Below are positions 22,223 to 27,395 of a stretch of DNA of 33,769 nucleotides, in pieces. Both the position numbers and the translations under genes were made by a program. The notes beneath the pieces are model-generated. The model was not told the DNA's origin and did no database searches. It was given only the letters and a program-made list of their open reading frames with translations. The DNA comes from a virus. Location of the stretch: the IMG/VR virus record IMGVR_UViG_3300020474_000052, positions 1 through 33,769 of that record. The stretch is one strand, 5' to 3'. Each line of letters starts with the position of its first letter. Within the stretch, counting starts at the first letter, position 1.

Positions 22223-22564
22223 TTATTTATTTTCAGTTTCAGCAACTCTTGCTTCTAAAGACCTCAAGTATTCATTTTGTGCTTGTTGTTCTCTTGCTTC
22301 TCTTTCTGCTTCTCTTTCTGCTTCTTTTCTTGCTTTTCTTTGTTGACGTTCTTCTCTTCTTCTTTGTACCAATTGTTCTTGTTCTTGATTTCTTGCTTCT
22401 TGCTCTGCTTCTTGTTTCTCTCTTCTTTCTTCAGAATCTTTAGCATATTCCTCGGAATCTCGTGCTAAATTATCCTGATAATTTTGAACATATTCTTTTT
22501 GTTTATTTGCAAGGTCAGCACGTCTTTGTGCCATATCTTCTGAAAATTGCTGAAAATATTTCAT
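22223..22564 (-). CDS. Highly charged coiled-coil protein (113 aa)
   Basis: From residue 10 to the end the protein is one long Glu/Arg/Gln-rich helix (DSEERREKQEAEQEARNQEQ, then REAEREAREQQAQNEYL). This is a typical single-helix or coiled-coil composition. It starts 22 bases after tRNA-Leu(UAA), with a small AGTC/GACT hairpin between. The plus-strand reading frames across it are antisense artefacts. Function unknown; scaffold, stalk or chaperone roles are possible. Confidence 0.75.
   Translation of the reverse strand: MKYFQQFSEDMAQRRADLANKQKEYVQNYQDNLARDSEEYAKDSEERREKQEAEQEARNQEQEQLVQRRREERQQRKARKEAEREAEREAREQQAQNEYLRSLEARVAETENK
22224..22231 (-). promoter_or_regulatory. Possible T4-type late promoter
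   Basis: AATAAATA on the minus strand, overlapping the end of the coiled-coil gene and 18 bases before the ATG at 22206. Confidence 0.5.
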
Positions 22565-22586
22565 AGTCTTTTTGACTATTTAGAAA

Positions 22587-22659
22587 TACCTGTGGTGAGA
22601 CTCGAACTCACACTGTATCGATTTTAAGTCGATTATCTCTGCCATTGGATTACACAGGC
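22587..22659 (-). tRNA. tRNA with anticodon UAA (Leu), class I body
   Basis: 73 nt. Acceptor GCCTGTG pairs with CACAGGT (one G-U), anticodon stem ATCGA/TCGAT around loop CTTAAAA, so the anticodon is UAA; T stem GTGAG/CTCAC with TTCGAGT. Discriminator A, no encoded CCA. The variable loop is only five bases, although bacterial tRNA-Leu normally has a long one. It lies just after a large stem-loop and away from the main tRNA array. Confidence 0.88.
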
Positions 22660-22661
22660 TA

Positions 22662-22736
22662 GGATAAGATAAAGCGAAAAGTAGAATCTTCTCGCAAGTG
22701 CGAGATAGTAGGAACTTTCTTTGCTTTGTCTTATCC
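22662..22736 (-). ncRNA. Structured RNA element, copy a (5' leader of tRNA-Leu)
   Basis: On the minus strand the arms GGATAAGACAAAGC and GCTTTATCTTATCC pair with one mismatch. AAAGT/ACTTT continues the stem, and a perfect CTCGCA/TGCGAG hairpin caps it. It ends two bases before tRNA-Leu(UAA). The 5' arm is nearly identical to that of copy b (GACAAAGCAAAGAARGTTCC). Confidence 0.65.
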
Positions 22737-22744
22737 TGTTTTTA

Positions 22745-24610
22745 CTAAGATAATAAATCTAGTAAAGTGGTTTTTGTAATTTTAGATGGAGAAAGGTCTA
22801 CATCTGCTTCATTTGGATCCGAGCAAGTATTTAAGAAGTCATTCAGTTTTAACGTGCTCTTTGCTCTTGGGAGTAAAGCATTGATAAAAGATACATTACC
22901 TTCAGAAGTACTTACATTTTTATTAGATGCTGCAGAATTCATTAGAGTGAATTTAATCTTATCTCCAATTGGTTCAACAACTCCAATAGTAGTTTGTTTT
23001 TTAGTTGGTGTTACTTTAGCACTGAACAATAAATCATCGGGATCGATAAAGTAGTTTTTATATAGTGAACGAGAAGATTTATTATTTGTATTAAAACCAT
23101 AACCTACCATGATTGTAAATTCTGGAAATTCTTCTCCACTTGCACCGTAAAGATTATTTACGATTTGATAGGATTCATCAAGACCATCTTTTACTACCAT
23201 CCATTCAGCAGCACCTTTAGGAGCATCTGTAACATCACCGGAATAAGTTAAACCATTATCTTTCCATCTGCTATTCCAACCAACTTTTCCTCCACCAATA
23301 GCTTGTGCGGAAAGATCATAGTCTACATATGAAAAATTATTATTTTTCCAATATACTCCAATGAGAAGATCTCTGTCACCAGATTCAACCTCAATAGTAG
23401 AGAAGTTAGGAACTTCTCCTACAAATTGCTTTTCTGATGTTGGTAGAGCATATTCAACTCCATCTGGAATATAAACTTTCTTTGATTGATCTATTTTAGA
23501 TAAAATATGATCAGATAACAAAGAATAAACTTTTGAAGTTTTCTTAAATTCACTAATTTTTGAATGCCCACTTGGTTTTACATAATACTTTCCGTTACGA
23601 ATGTTATACAAAGAGTATGGTGCATTTGCACATTGAATACCCAATCCATTTAGTGCCCTAATAACTCTAAAAATTGATACATTCTTAAGAGATTCTTTTA
23701 GTTTTTTCTTACTAATTGATTTGTTAGCAATTAACTGAGTAAGGTTATTAAGAATATCTTGCTCTAGAGGTTCATGATATTTCTTTGAATATCTAGAAAT
23801 CTTATTAACTGTATAAGAATTTAGATGATTAGCACTTTTAAGTGAAAGCCAATACTCTTTTCTTCGATTAAAAGATTTAGATAATTCTTTAATTTGATTA
23901 TCAGTCAGATTAGGTAAAGCATAATTAGATCTTTTTAGTGCTTCAAAGGTTGCTTTGTCTTTTACAATTGATGTTTTTCCAGTTGCTTTAAAAACAATAA
24001 ACCTGAAAAGGTCTTCAGCATCAGTAGGAGTAGTATTTGTTTTATCGAAAATAAACATTCTTGCCTCTTTATTGGCAATTTGCTCATTTCCAGTGTAAGA
24101 ATAATCACATCCATCAAGAACTGTAATAACATCCTCGATAGTTTCTTGCTTCATTGCAACGCCAGATGCAAATAGTTTGAGGCAAGAATCGATTAGAACA
24201 TCTACACTTACTCCTGTAACAACATCAAATTTTACTCTCTCAGGCAGATTTAGTTCCTTCCAATTGTGAGGAACATACATAAAATCAGTTTCAATACCTA
24301 AAGATCTAAGTCCGTAAGTAGTGTGATAATGCTTAAATTGATCGGCAAGACGTTCTTGAAATGCTTTGCTCTCTGCTACATTTGCAGATGAATAAAAAGT
24401 ATGATTTAACTTAGAACCAGATACTTTTGATGTTTTTAAATATTTTCTAATTTCTTTTTCATAATGAATTGCGTTTCCGACAATGATGATACCATACTTA
24501 TCAAGGTAAGTTGCTTCACTATTGTTGTCTGTATCATTCGATTCAAGTACAGATTTAAACAACCGCATAGATGCGGAAACGAAGTCGATTTTTTTGATAG
24601 AGTTTTTCAT
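22745..24610 (-). CDS. Large protein with a C-terminal TerD-like domain (621 aa)
   Basis: I start it at the ATG at 24610. The longer frame to 24751 would begin inside the promoter and structured leader. Residues about 410-510 resemble the TerD family of tellurite/stress proteins: IGVYWKNNNFSYVDYDLSAQ, then GLTYSGDVTDAPKGAAEWMV and FPEFTIMVGYGF, matching the D-x-D-L-S and SGD-x-T-x-AP-x-GAAE pattern I know from that family. Upstream, FRFIVFKATGKTSIVK, LSKSFNRRKEYWLSLK, NKISRYSKKYHEPLE and FRVIRALNGL, then LYNIRNGKYYV, recall large Ter-associated proteins of bacteria. TerD domains bind calcium and work in membrane-linked stress or phage-response complexes; the role here is unknown. Transcribed from promoters at 24751 and 24838 behind an RNA motif. 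Confidence 0.72.
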   Translation of the reverse strand: MKNSIKKIDFVSASMRLFKSVLESNDTDNNSEATYLDKYGIIIVGNAIHYEKEIRKYLKTSKVSGSKLNHTFYSSANVAESKAFQERLADQFKHYHTTYGLRSLGIETDFMYVPHNWKELNLPERVKFDVVTGVSVDVLIDSCLKLFASGVAMKQETIEDVITVLDGCDYSYTGNEQIANKEARMFIFDKTNTTPTDAEDLFRFIVFKATGKTSIVKDKATFEALKRSNYALPNLTDNQIKELSKSFNRRKEYWLSLKSANHLNSYTVNKISRYSKKYHEPLEQDILNNLTQLIANKSISKKKLKESLKNVSIFRVIRALNGLGIQCANAPYSLYNIRNGKYYVKPSGHSKISEFKKTSKVYSLLSDHILSKIDQSKKVYIPDGVEYALPTSEKQFVGEVPNFSTIEVESGDRDLLIGVYWKNNNFSYVDYDLSAQAIGGGKVGWNSRWKDNGLTYSGDVTDAPKGAAEWMVVKDGLDESYQIVNNLYGASGEEFPEFTIMVGYGFNTNNKSSRSLYKNYFIDPDDLLFSAKVTPTKKQTTIGVVEPIGDKIKFTLMNSAASNKNVSTSEGNVSFINALLPRAKSTLKLNDFLNTCSDPNEADVDLSPSKITKTTLLDLLS

Positions 24611-24685
24611 AATTTTGTGATAGCGAGAAGTACTGGGTCCTAGACGAAGGGTTGCTTTTGAGGAACTTCTTTTGCTAAGAAGAGT

Positions 24686-24742
24686 AAAGCGGAAGGTAAG
24701 TTTTTTTATCCGAAAAATTTTTTTAGGAACCTTCTTTGCTTT
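24686..24742 (-). ncRNA. Structured RNA element, copy b (5' leader of the TerD-like gene)
   Basis: On the minus strand AAAGC and AAGGT (with AAG between) pair with ACCTT and GCTTT across an internal loop. The strings AAGGTTCCTAAAAAA and AACTTACCTTCCG are shared with copy c. It begins at about the expected transcript start of the promoter at 24751-24779, about 75 bases before the ATG. Confidence 0.6.
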
Positions 24743-24750
24743 GTCTAACA

Positions 24751-24779
24751 ATCATACCAGAGATGGTGCCGATTGTCAA
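24751..24779 (-). promoter_or_regulatory. Consensus sigma-70 promoter, TerD-like gene
   Basis: TTGACA (24774-24779), 17 bases, TATGAT (24751-24756). It shares CACTTGACAATC and GGTATGATT with the promoter at 26998-27026. Confidence 0.85.
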
Positions 24780-24837
24780 GTGTGTGGGGGGTGTCTTTCT
24801 GTGCCATCTGCACAACGACTGCCCCGACCTCTTCTTA

Positions 24838-24866
24838 AGAATACCACACTCGACATCGGGTGTCAA
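24838..24866 (-). promoter_or_regulatory. Second upstream promoter, TerD-like gene
   Basis: TTGACA (24861-24866), 17 bases, TATTCT (24838-24843), followed by TAAGAAGAGGTCG. Nearly the same -10 and start region (GTGGTATTCTTAAGAAG) occurs at 26660-26676. Confidence 0.75.
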
Positions 24867-24872
24867 GTGCTT

Positions 24873-25346
24873 TTAAAAGAAAGAGTAATCACTCCATTCA
24901 GTGACACCACTTGAATTAAGATCTAGATGTACATTATTGAAAGGTACTTTTGGTTCAGATCTTAAAATCATATTAGTTTCTGAAAGGAATTTGTTACCTT
25001 TTTTTAGGTTGCATTTTCTGCAACAAGTAACTAGATTATCCCAGTCATTTGTTCCACCTTTTGATTTTGGAATCACATGGTCAATAGTTAAATCCTTTAT
25101 AGATCCACAATACTGACATGTATAATGATCACGTTTGTAAATCATTTTTCGTTTAGGATGTGCTCGAAAACCAGAACTAAATGGAATTCTCACATACCTA
25201 ACGAGTCTTATAATTCTTTTGTTTATAAGTTTTGCTTTATCCTTAAAAAGAAGAACTACTGCCCTTTTCCAATCAGTAAAATGCAGAGGTTCGTATGAAC
25301 TATTTAAGACTAAAATTGTTGAATTTGTTTGCACTGATAAGTTCAT
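24873..25346 (-). CDS. HNH homing-type endonuclease (157 aa)
   Basis: HNH nuclease of the type common in cyanobacteria and their phages: N-terminal strand/helix part (STILVLNSSYEPLHFTDWKR, AVVLLFKDKAKLI, RYVRIPF), then the zinc knuckle CQYC, the catalytic DHVIPKSKGG with the HNH His, NLVTCCRKCN as the second zinc pair, and a tail. The core HNH residues look intact, so it may be active. Phage HNH genes often behave as mobile homing endonucleases or help packaging. It sits between the tRNA array and the TerD-like gene, which fits an inserted free-standing element. It begins about 40 bases after tRNA-Arg. Confidence 0.9.
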   Translation of the reverse strand: MNLSVQTNSTILVLNSSYEPLHFTDWKRAVVLLFKDKAKLINKRIIRLVRYVRIPFSSGFRAHPKRKMIYKRDHYTCQYCGSIKDLTIDHVIPKSKGGTNDWDNLVTCCRKCNLKKGNKFLSETNMILRSEPKVPFNNVHLDLNSSGVTEWSDYSFF

Positions 25347-25385
25347 TTTCTCGACCTATACTTGTTTATTTAATTAGGAAAATGG

Positions 25386-25459
25386 CACTCTCTGTAGGAT
25401 TCGAACCTACGACTTCTTGGTTCGTAGCCAAGCACTCTGTCCATCTGAGTTAAGAGAGT
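25386..25459 (-). tRNA. tRNA-Arg(ACG)
   Basis: 74 nt. ACTCTCT/AGAGAGT acceptor, anticodon stem CTTGG/CCAAG around loop CTACGAA, T arm with TTCGAAT. Discriminator G and an encoded CCA (25383-25385). Confidence 0.95.
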
Positions 25460-25469
25460 ATTAATTTGG

Positions 25470-25541
25470 CGAAGGGTGAGAGATTTGAACTCCCATCGCA
25501 AGGTTTTGGAGACCTGCATCTTACCGTTAGACTAACCCAAC
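25470..25541 (-). tRNA. tRNA-Trp(CCA), acceptor mismatches
   Basis: 72 nt. Anticodon loop CTCCAAA gives CCA. The acceptor GTTGGGT versus ACCCTTC has two T-T mismatches at positions 2-71 and 3-70; the anticodon stem has one mismatch at its base. Discriminator G and CCA encoded. Possibly weak or decaying. Confidence 0.82.
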
Positions 25542-25544
25542 GAA

Positions 25545-25618
25545 TGCCCGATACAGGATTTGAACCTGTAAAACCTTGTTTCTAAGACAAGTATGTATTC
25601 CAGTTCCATCAATCGGGC
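25545..25618 (-). tRNA. tRNA-Leu(UAG), short variable loop
   Basis: 74 nt. Acceptor GCCCGAT/ATCGGGC, anticodon stem CTTGT/ACAAG around CTTAGAA (UAG). The D arm (TGATGGAACTGGAATACAT) is leucine-like, but the long variable arm is missing. Discriminator A, no CCA. Confidence 0.92.
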
Positions 25619-25622
25619 TTGG

Positions 25623-25694
25623 TTCCAGAACTAGGATTCGAACCTAGACAAACACAGTCAAAGTGTGTTGACCTGCCATTTAGTCGATTCTGGA
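25623..25694 (-). tRNA. tRNA-Gln(UUG)
   Basis: 72 nt. TCCAGAA/TTCTGGA acceptor, anticodon stem ACACA/TGTGT around CTTTGAC (UUG). Discriminator A, CCA encoded (25620-25622). Confidence 0.95.
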
Positions 25695-25698
25695 TTGG

Positions 25699-25769
25699 AG
25701 TTTCAGGTTGGATTTGCACCAACGATAGGAATTTTGCAGACTCCTGCCTTACTACTTGGCTACTGAAAC
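25699..25769 (-). tRNA. tRNA-Cys(GCA)
   Basis: 71 nt. GTTTCAG/CTGAAAC acceptor, anticodon stem around CTGCAAA (GCA). Discriminator U, the cysteine identity base, and encoded CCA. T loop reads TGCAAAT, not the usual TTC. Confidence 0.94.
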
Positions 25770-25771
25770 GG

Positions 25772-25842
25772 GGTGCCGTATGGGAATTGAACCCATCTAG
25801 TCGGTTCCACAAACCGATGCCTTACCACTAGGCTAACGACAC
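25772..25842 (-). tRNA. tRNA-His(GUG)
   Basis: 71 nt. GTGTCGT/ACGGCAC acceptor with one G-U, anticodon stem TCGGT/ACCGA around TTGTGGA (GUG). Discriminator C; the next bases are CCG, so CCA is not complete. The extra G-1 base is not encoded. Confidence 0.92.
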
Positions 25843-25843
25843 A

Positions 25844-25917
25844 AGGCAGTGGATAGAATTGAACTATCGACATAGAGAATATGAATCTCTTGTTCTACCT
25901 CTGAACTACACTGCCAG
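25844..25917 (-). tRNA. tRNA with anticodon CAU (Met or Ile2)
   Basis: 74 nt. GGCAGTG/CACTGCC acceptor, anticodon stem AGAGA/TCTCT around TTCATAT (CAU). Discriminator T, no CCA. It lacks the three G-C pairs of an initiator stem. It could be elongator Met or, with lysidine modification, Ile for AUA; the sequence does not decide. Confidence 0.92.
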
Positions 25918-25932
25918 GAACTATAGTTCCAA

Positions 25933-26019
25933 CGGAAGGAGGGAGAGTCGAACTCCCAAGGACTTTAACATCTCGACGGTTTTCAAGACCGCTGCCGTCG
26001 CCAATCGGATTGCCCTTCC
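25933..26019 (-). tRNA. tRNA-Ser(UGA)
   Basis: 87 nt with the long variable arm of class II. GGAAGGG/TCCTTCC acceptor, anticodon stem GCGGT/ACCGT around CTTGAAA (UGA). Discriminator G, no CCA. Confidence 0.95.
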
Positions 26020-26022
26020 TGG

Positions 26023-26109
26023 CGGAGGATGTTGGATTCGAACCAACGGAAGATTTACACCTTCGACAATTTAGCAAACTGTTGCTTTCGACCACTCAGC
26101 CAATCCTCC
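26023..26109 (-). tRNA. tRNA-Ser(GCU)
   Basis: 87 nt, class II. GGAGGAT/ATCCTCC acceptor, anticodon stem around TTGCTAA (GCU), variable arm with GAAGG. Discriminator G, CCA encoded (26020-26022). Confidence 0.95.
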
Positions 26110-26127
26110 AATTCTAGTTTTGATACT

Positions 26128-26160
26128 CAACTATGCTTAAACTAGAAAAATACATAGTTG
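26128..26160 (-). other. Inverted repeat between tRNA genes
   Basis: CAACTATG and CATAGTTG form an 8-bp stem (loop 17), with CTAGTTT/AAACTAG as a competing stem nearby. No T-run follows, so it is not a terminator. It may separate precursor tRNAs for processing. Confidence 0.6.
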
Positions 26161-26163
26161 AAG

Positions 26164-26235
26164 TGGAACTAACAAGATTCGAACTTGTGACCACTCGGTT
26201 ATCAGCCGAGTGCTCTACCACTGAGCTATAGTTCC
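26164..26235 (-). tRNA. tRNA-Ile(GAU)
   Basis: 72 nt. GGAACTA/TAGTTCC acceptor, anticodon stem CTCGG/CCGAG around CTGATAA (GAU). Discriminator A, no CCA. Confidence 0.95.
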
Positions 26236-26237
26236 AA

Positions 26238-26313
26238 GTCCAGATGGGAGGATTTGAACCCCCGACTTTCCCGCCCCAAACGGGACGCGCTACCAAACTG
26301 CGCTACACCTGGA
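26238..26313 (-). tRNA. tRNA-Pro(UGG)
   Basis: 76 nt. TCCAGGT/ATCTGGA acceptor with one G-U, anticodon stem TCCCG/CGGGA around TTTGGGG (UGG). Discriminator C, no CCA. Confidence 0.94.
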
Positions 26314-26316
26314 TGG

Positions 26317-26388
26317 TATTCCTAACGGGATTCGAACCCGTGTTGTCACCTTGAAAGGGTGATGACCTAACCGCTAGTCGATAGGAAC
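26317..26388 (-). tRNA. tRNA-Glu(UUC)
   Basis: 72 nt. GTTCCTA/TAGGAAT acceptor with one G-U, anticodon stem TCACC/GGTGA around CTTTCAA (UUC). Discriminator A, CCA encoded (26314-26316). Confidence 0.95.
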
Positions 26389-26392
26389 TTGA

Positions 26393-26434
26393 TGCCACCG
26401 GCATTCCGGTTTATCTTTCCGGTGCAAAGTGGCA
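26393..26434 (-). other. Two-tier hairpin between tRNA-Glu and tRNA-Asp
   Basis: TGCCAC/GTGGCA outside, then GCA/TGC and CCGG/CCGG inside with small bulges, 13 base pairs in all. No T-run, no tRNA cloverleaf. Perhaps a processing signal or a decayed tRNA. Confidence 0.6.
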
Positions 26435-26435
26435 A

Positions 26436-26508
26436 CGACCCTATGGGAATTCGAATCCCAGATTCCTACTAGACAGGTAGGCGTGATAGGCCACTTCACT
26501 ATAGGGCC
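26436..26508 (-). tRNA. tRNA-Asp(GUC)
   Basis: 73 nt. GGCCCTA/TAGGGTC acceptor with one G-U, anticodon stem CCTAC/GTAGG around CTGTCTA (GUC). Discriminator G, as expected for Asp; no CCA. Confidence 0.95.
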
Positions 26509-26512
26509 AAGG

Positions 26513-26534
26513 TGAGAGAGGAGATCCTCTCTCA
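26513..26534 (-). other. Perfect inverted repeat between tRNA-Asp and tRNA-Lys
   Basis: TGAGAGAGGA and TCCTCTCTCA face each other with two bases between, so about 8 bp can pair. No T-run follows on either strand. A candidate RNase III or pre-tRNA processing hairpin. Confidence 0.65.
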
Positions 26535-26536
26535 TA

Positions 26537-26610
26537 TGGGTCTGGTGGGACTCGAACCCACAACTTACAAGTTAAAAGCCCGGTACTCTATCCAATTGAG
26601 TTACAGACCC
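26537..26610 (-). tRNA. tRNA-Lys(UUU)
   Basis: 74 nt. GGGTCTG/CAGACCC acceptor, anticodon loop CTTTTAA (UUU). The anticodon stem CCGGG/CTTGT relies on two G-U pairs and one mismatch, a weak stem. Discriminator A, no CCA. Confidence 0.93.
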
Positions 26611-26789
26611 ATTAAAGTTTTTAATTGTCAAGGTTCGTGTGTGGTCTGTCTCGACCACTTCTTAAGAATACCACCATTTCATCTTTAGTGGTGGAGTGAT
26701 AGACACTTTCGGAAGTGTCACAGGCAACAAAAAAGGGGAGGAAACTTTTAGTTTCTCTCCCCTGTCTTACGATTTTTATGGATTACATG
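26611..26789 (-). other. Gap between tRNA-Lys and the small late unit
   Basis: About 180 bases without a gene. It holds an orphan TTGACA (26626-26631) with no -10 box, the string GTGGTATTCTTAAGAAG (26660-26676) that matches the P3 promoter start but has CACCAC in place of a -35 box, a TTCCGAAAG-type mini-hairpin (26702-26720), and the terminator of the small late unit. These suggest a remnant promoter that may feed the main tRNA array. Confidence 0.5.
26729..26762 (-). terminator. Strong terminator of the small late unit
   Basis: On the minus strand GGGGAGAGAAAC-TAAAA-GTTTCCTCCCC then TTTTTT. It stops transcripts from 26913 and 26998 before they reach tRNA-Lys. Confidence 0.88.
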
Positions 26790-26891
26790 TTACATATGTT
26801 TATCCATATTCGCAGACAGAAGAGATTCCTTACAATCCCAGGAAATGGGATCAAGAATACGAGACTGACTATGCGGCATTGAATAAGACAT
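26790..26891 (-). CDS. Possible 33-aa peptide in a promoter-to-terminator unit
   Basis: MSYSMPHSQSRILDPISWDC, then KESLLSANMDKHM, starts at the ATG at 26891, with AGGT ten bases before it and the late promoter TATAAATA 22 bases further up. The unit ends in a strong terminator at 26729-26762. An ORF on the plus strand over the same DNA runs through the terminator hairpin and is unlikely. The unit could instead make a small RNA; I give the peptide only fair confidence. Confidence 0.4.
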   Translation of the reverse strand: MSYSMPHSQSRILDPISWDCKESLLSANMDKHM

Positions 26892-26912
26892 TTTTTTCGA
26901 CCTGTTTGGTTT

Positions 26913-26920
26913 TATTTATA
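26913..26920 (-). promoter_or_regulatory. T4-type late promoter (TATAAATA)
   Basis: Perfect TATAAATA on the minus strand, 22 bases before the 33-aa ORF and 18 bases after RNA element c. Confidence 0.72.
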
Positions 26921-26937
26921 AAAGTTTTGTTTTGAGA

Positions 26938-26986
26938 GACGGAAGGTAAGTTTCACCAAAAGAATTTTTTAGGAACCTTCTTTGTC
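26938..26986 (-). ncRNA. Structured RNA element, copy c
   Basis: GAC/GTC and AAGGT/ACCTT pair around an internal loop, with AAGGTTCCTAAAAAA and AACTTACCTTCCGTC in common with copy b. It begins near the transcript start of the 26998-27026 promoter and precedes the late promoter and 33-aa ORF. Confidence 0.6.
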
Positions 26987-26997
26987 TATCTTTGAAA

Positions 26998-27026
26998 ATC
27001 ATACCACAAGTGGTTCTGATTGTCAA
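26998..27026 (-). promoter_or_regulatory. Consensus sigma-70 promoter next to tRNA-Val
   Basis: TTGACA (27021-27026), 17 bases, TATGAT (26998-27003). The -35 box begins one base after the discriminator of tRNA-Val, so promoter and tRNA end abut. Followed by RNA element c. Confidence 0.85.
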
Positions 27027-27027
27027 G

Positions 27028-27099
27028 TGGGTGATACTGGATTCGAACCAGTGACCAATTGCGTGTAAAGCAACTGCGCTACCACTGCGCCAATCACCC
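27028..27099 (-). tRNA. tRNA-Val(UAC)
   Basis: 72 nt. GGGTGAT/ATCACCC acceptor, anticodon stem GTTGC/GCAAT around TTTACAC (UAC). Discriminator A, no CCA; the next bases are the -35 region of a promoter. Confidence 0.95.
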
Positions 27100-27104
27100 G
27101 TTTA

Positions 27105-27138
27105 GGAATAGTATGATGATCGGTTATACTATTTCCAT
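27105..27138 (-). other. Hairpin between tRNA-Val and the CAU tRNA
   Basis: GGAAATAGTAT and ATACTATTCC pair with one bulged base (loop of about 11 bases). A second small stem (ATAACA/TGTTAT) lies at 27191-27212. About 120 bases here hold no gene and no promoter I can defend; processing of a long pre-tRNA is the simplest explanation. Confidence 0.55.
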
Positions 27139-27221
27139 GGTTTACTGTATTTTTGGACTGGATTAAACCTTAAGTACCAGTTTTGGAATCATAACAGTGA
27201 GATCTATGTTATTAGTTCCAA

Positions 27222-27294
27222 TGCTTCCTGAGAGGATCGAACTCTCCTTAGGCAAATTATGAGTTTGCTGCATTCACCAGATTGCTAAGGAAGC
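27222..27294 (-). tRNA. tRNA with anticodon CAU (Met or Ile2), second copy
   Basis: 73 nt. GCTTCCT/AGGAAGC acceptor, anticodon stem GCAAA/TTTGC around CTCATAA (CAU), T stem GAGAG/CTCTC. Discriminator A, no CCA. With the copy at 25844 this gives two different CAU tRNAs; one may be the Ile (AUA) type. Confidence 0.92.
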
Positions 27295-27297
27295 AAA

Positions 27298-27385
27298 TAC
27301 CCGTGGATGGATTTGAACCATCTCAAAGCCTCTAATCTGGAGGAAAAGGTGTATAAGACCTCTCTGACTACCAAGTCTCACGGGC
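27298..27385 (-). tRNA. Class II tRNA with anticodon UAU
   Basis: 88 nt. GCCCGTG/CACGGGT acceptor (one G-U), anticodon stem GAGGT/ACCTT around CTTATAC, so UAU by position, a long variable arm (CCTC/GAGG, loop CAGATTA) and T arm GATGG/CCATC. UAU would read Ile AUA, but class II bodies belong to Leu, Ser and Tyr. The D arm is short (GACT/AGTC). Amino acid not certain. Confidence 0.72.
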
Positions 27386-27395
27386 TGATGATGAA

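Noticed and set aside
24611-24751. N-terminal extension of the TerD-like protein to a TTG at 24751
   Set aside because: It lies over the promoter -10 box and the structured leader; Lys-rich nonsense residues result from the RNA element.
26513-26534. Perfect inverted repeat taken as a terminator
   Set aside because: No T-run on either strand and only a two-base gap between arms; processing hairpin is more likely.
26603-26631. Promoter for the main tRNA array from TTGACA at 26626
   Set aside because: The position 17 bases downstream reads GTCTGT, inside the tRNA-Lys acceptor; no -10 box, so I list it only as an orphan box.
26696-26935. 79-aa plus-strand ORF with apparently normal composition
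   Set aside because: It runs through a strong terminator hairpin and overlies the minus-strand late promoter and leader; all other genes are on the minus strand.
26936-26960. Plus-strand string GACGGAAGGTAAG resembling part of the glutamine riboswitch
   Set aside because: Only this short part fits; the remaining conserved parts are missing and transcription here is on the other strand.
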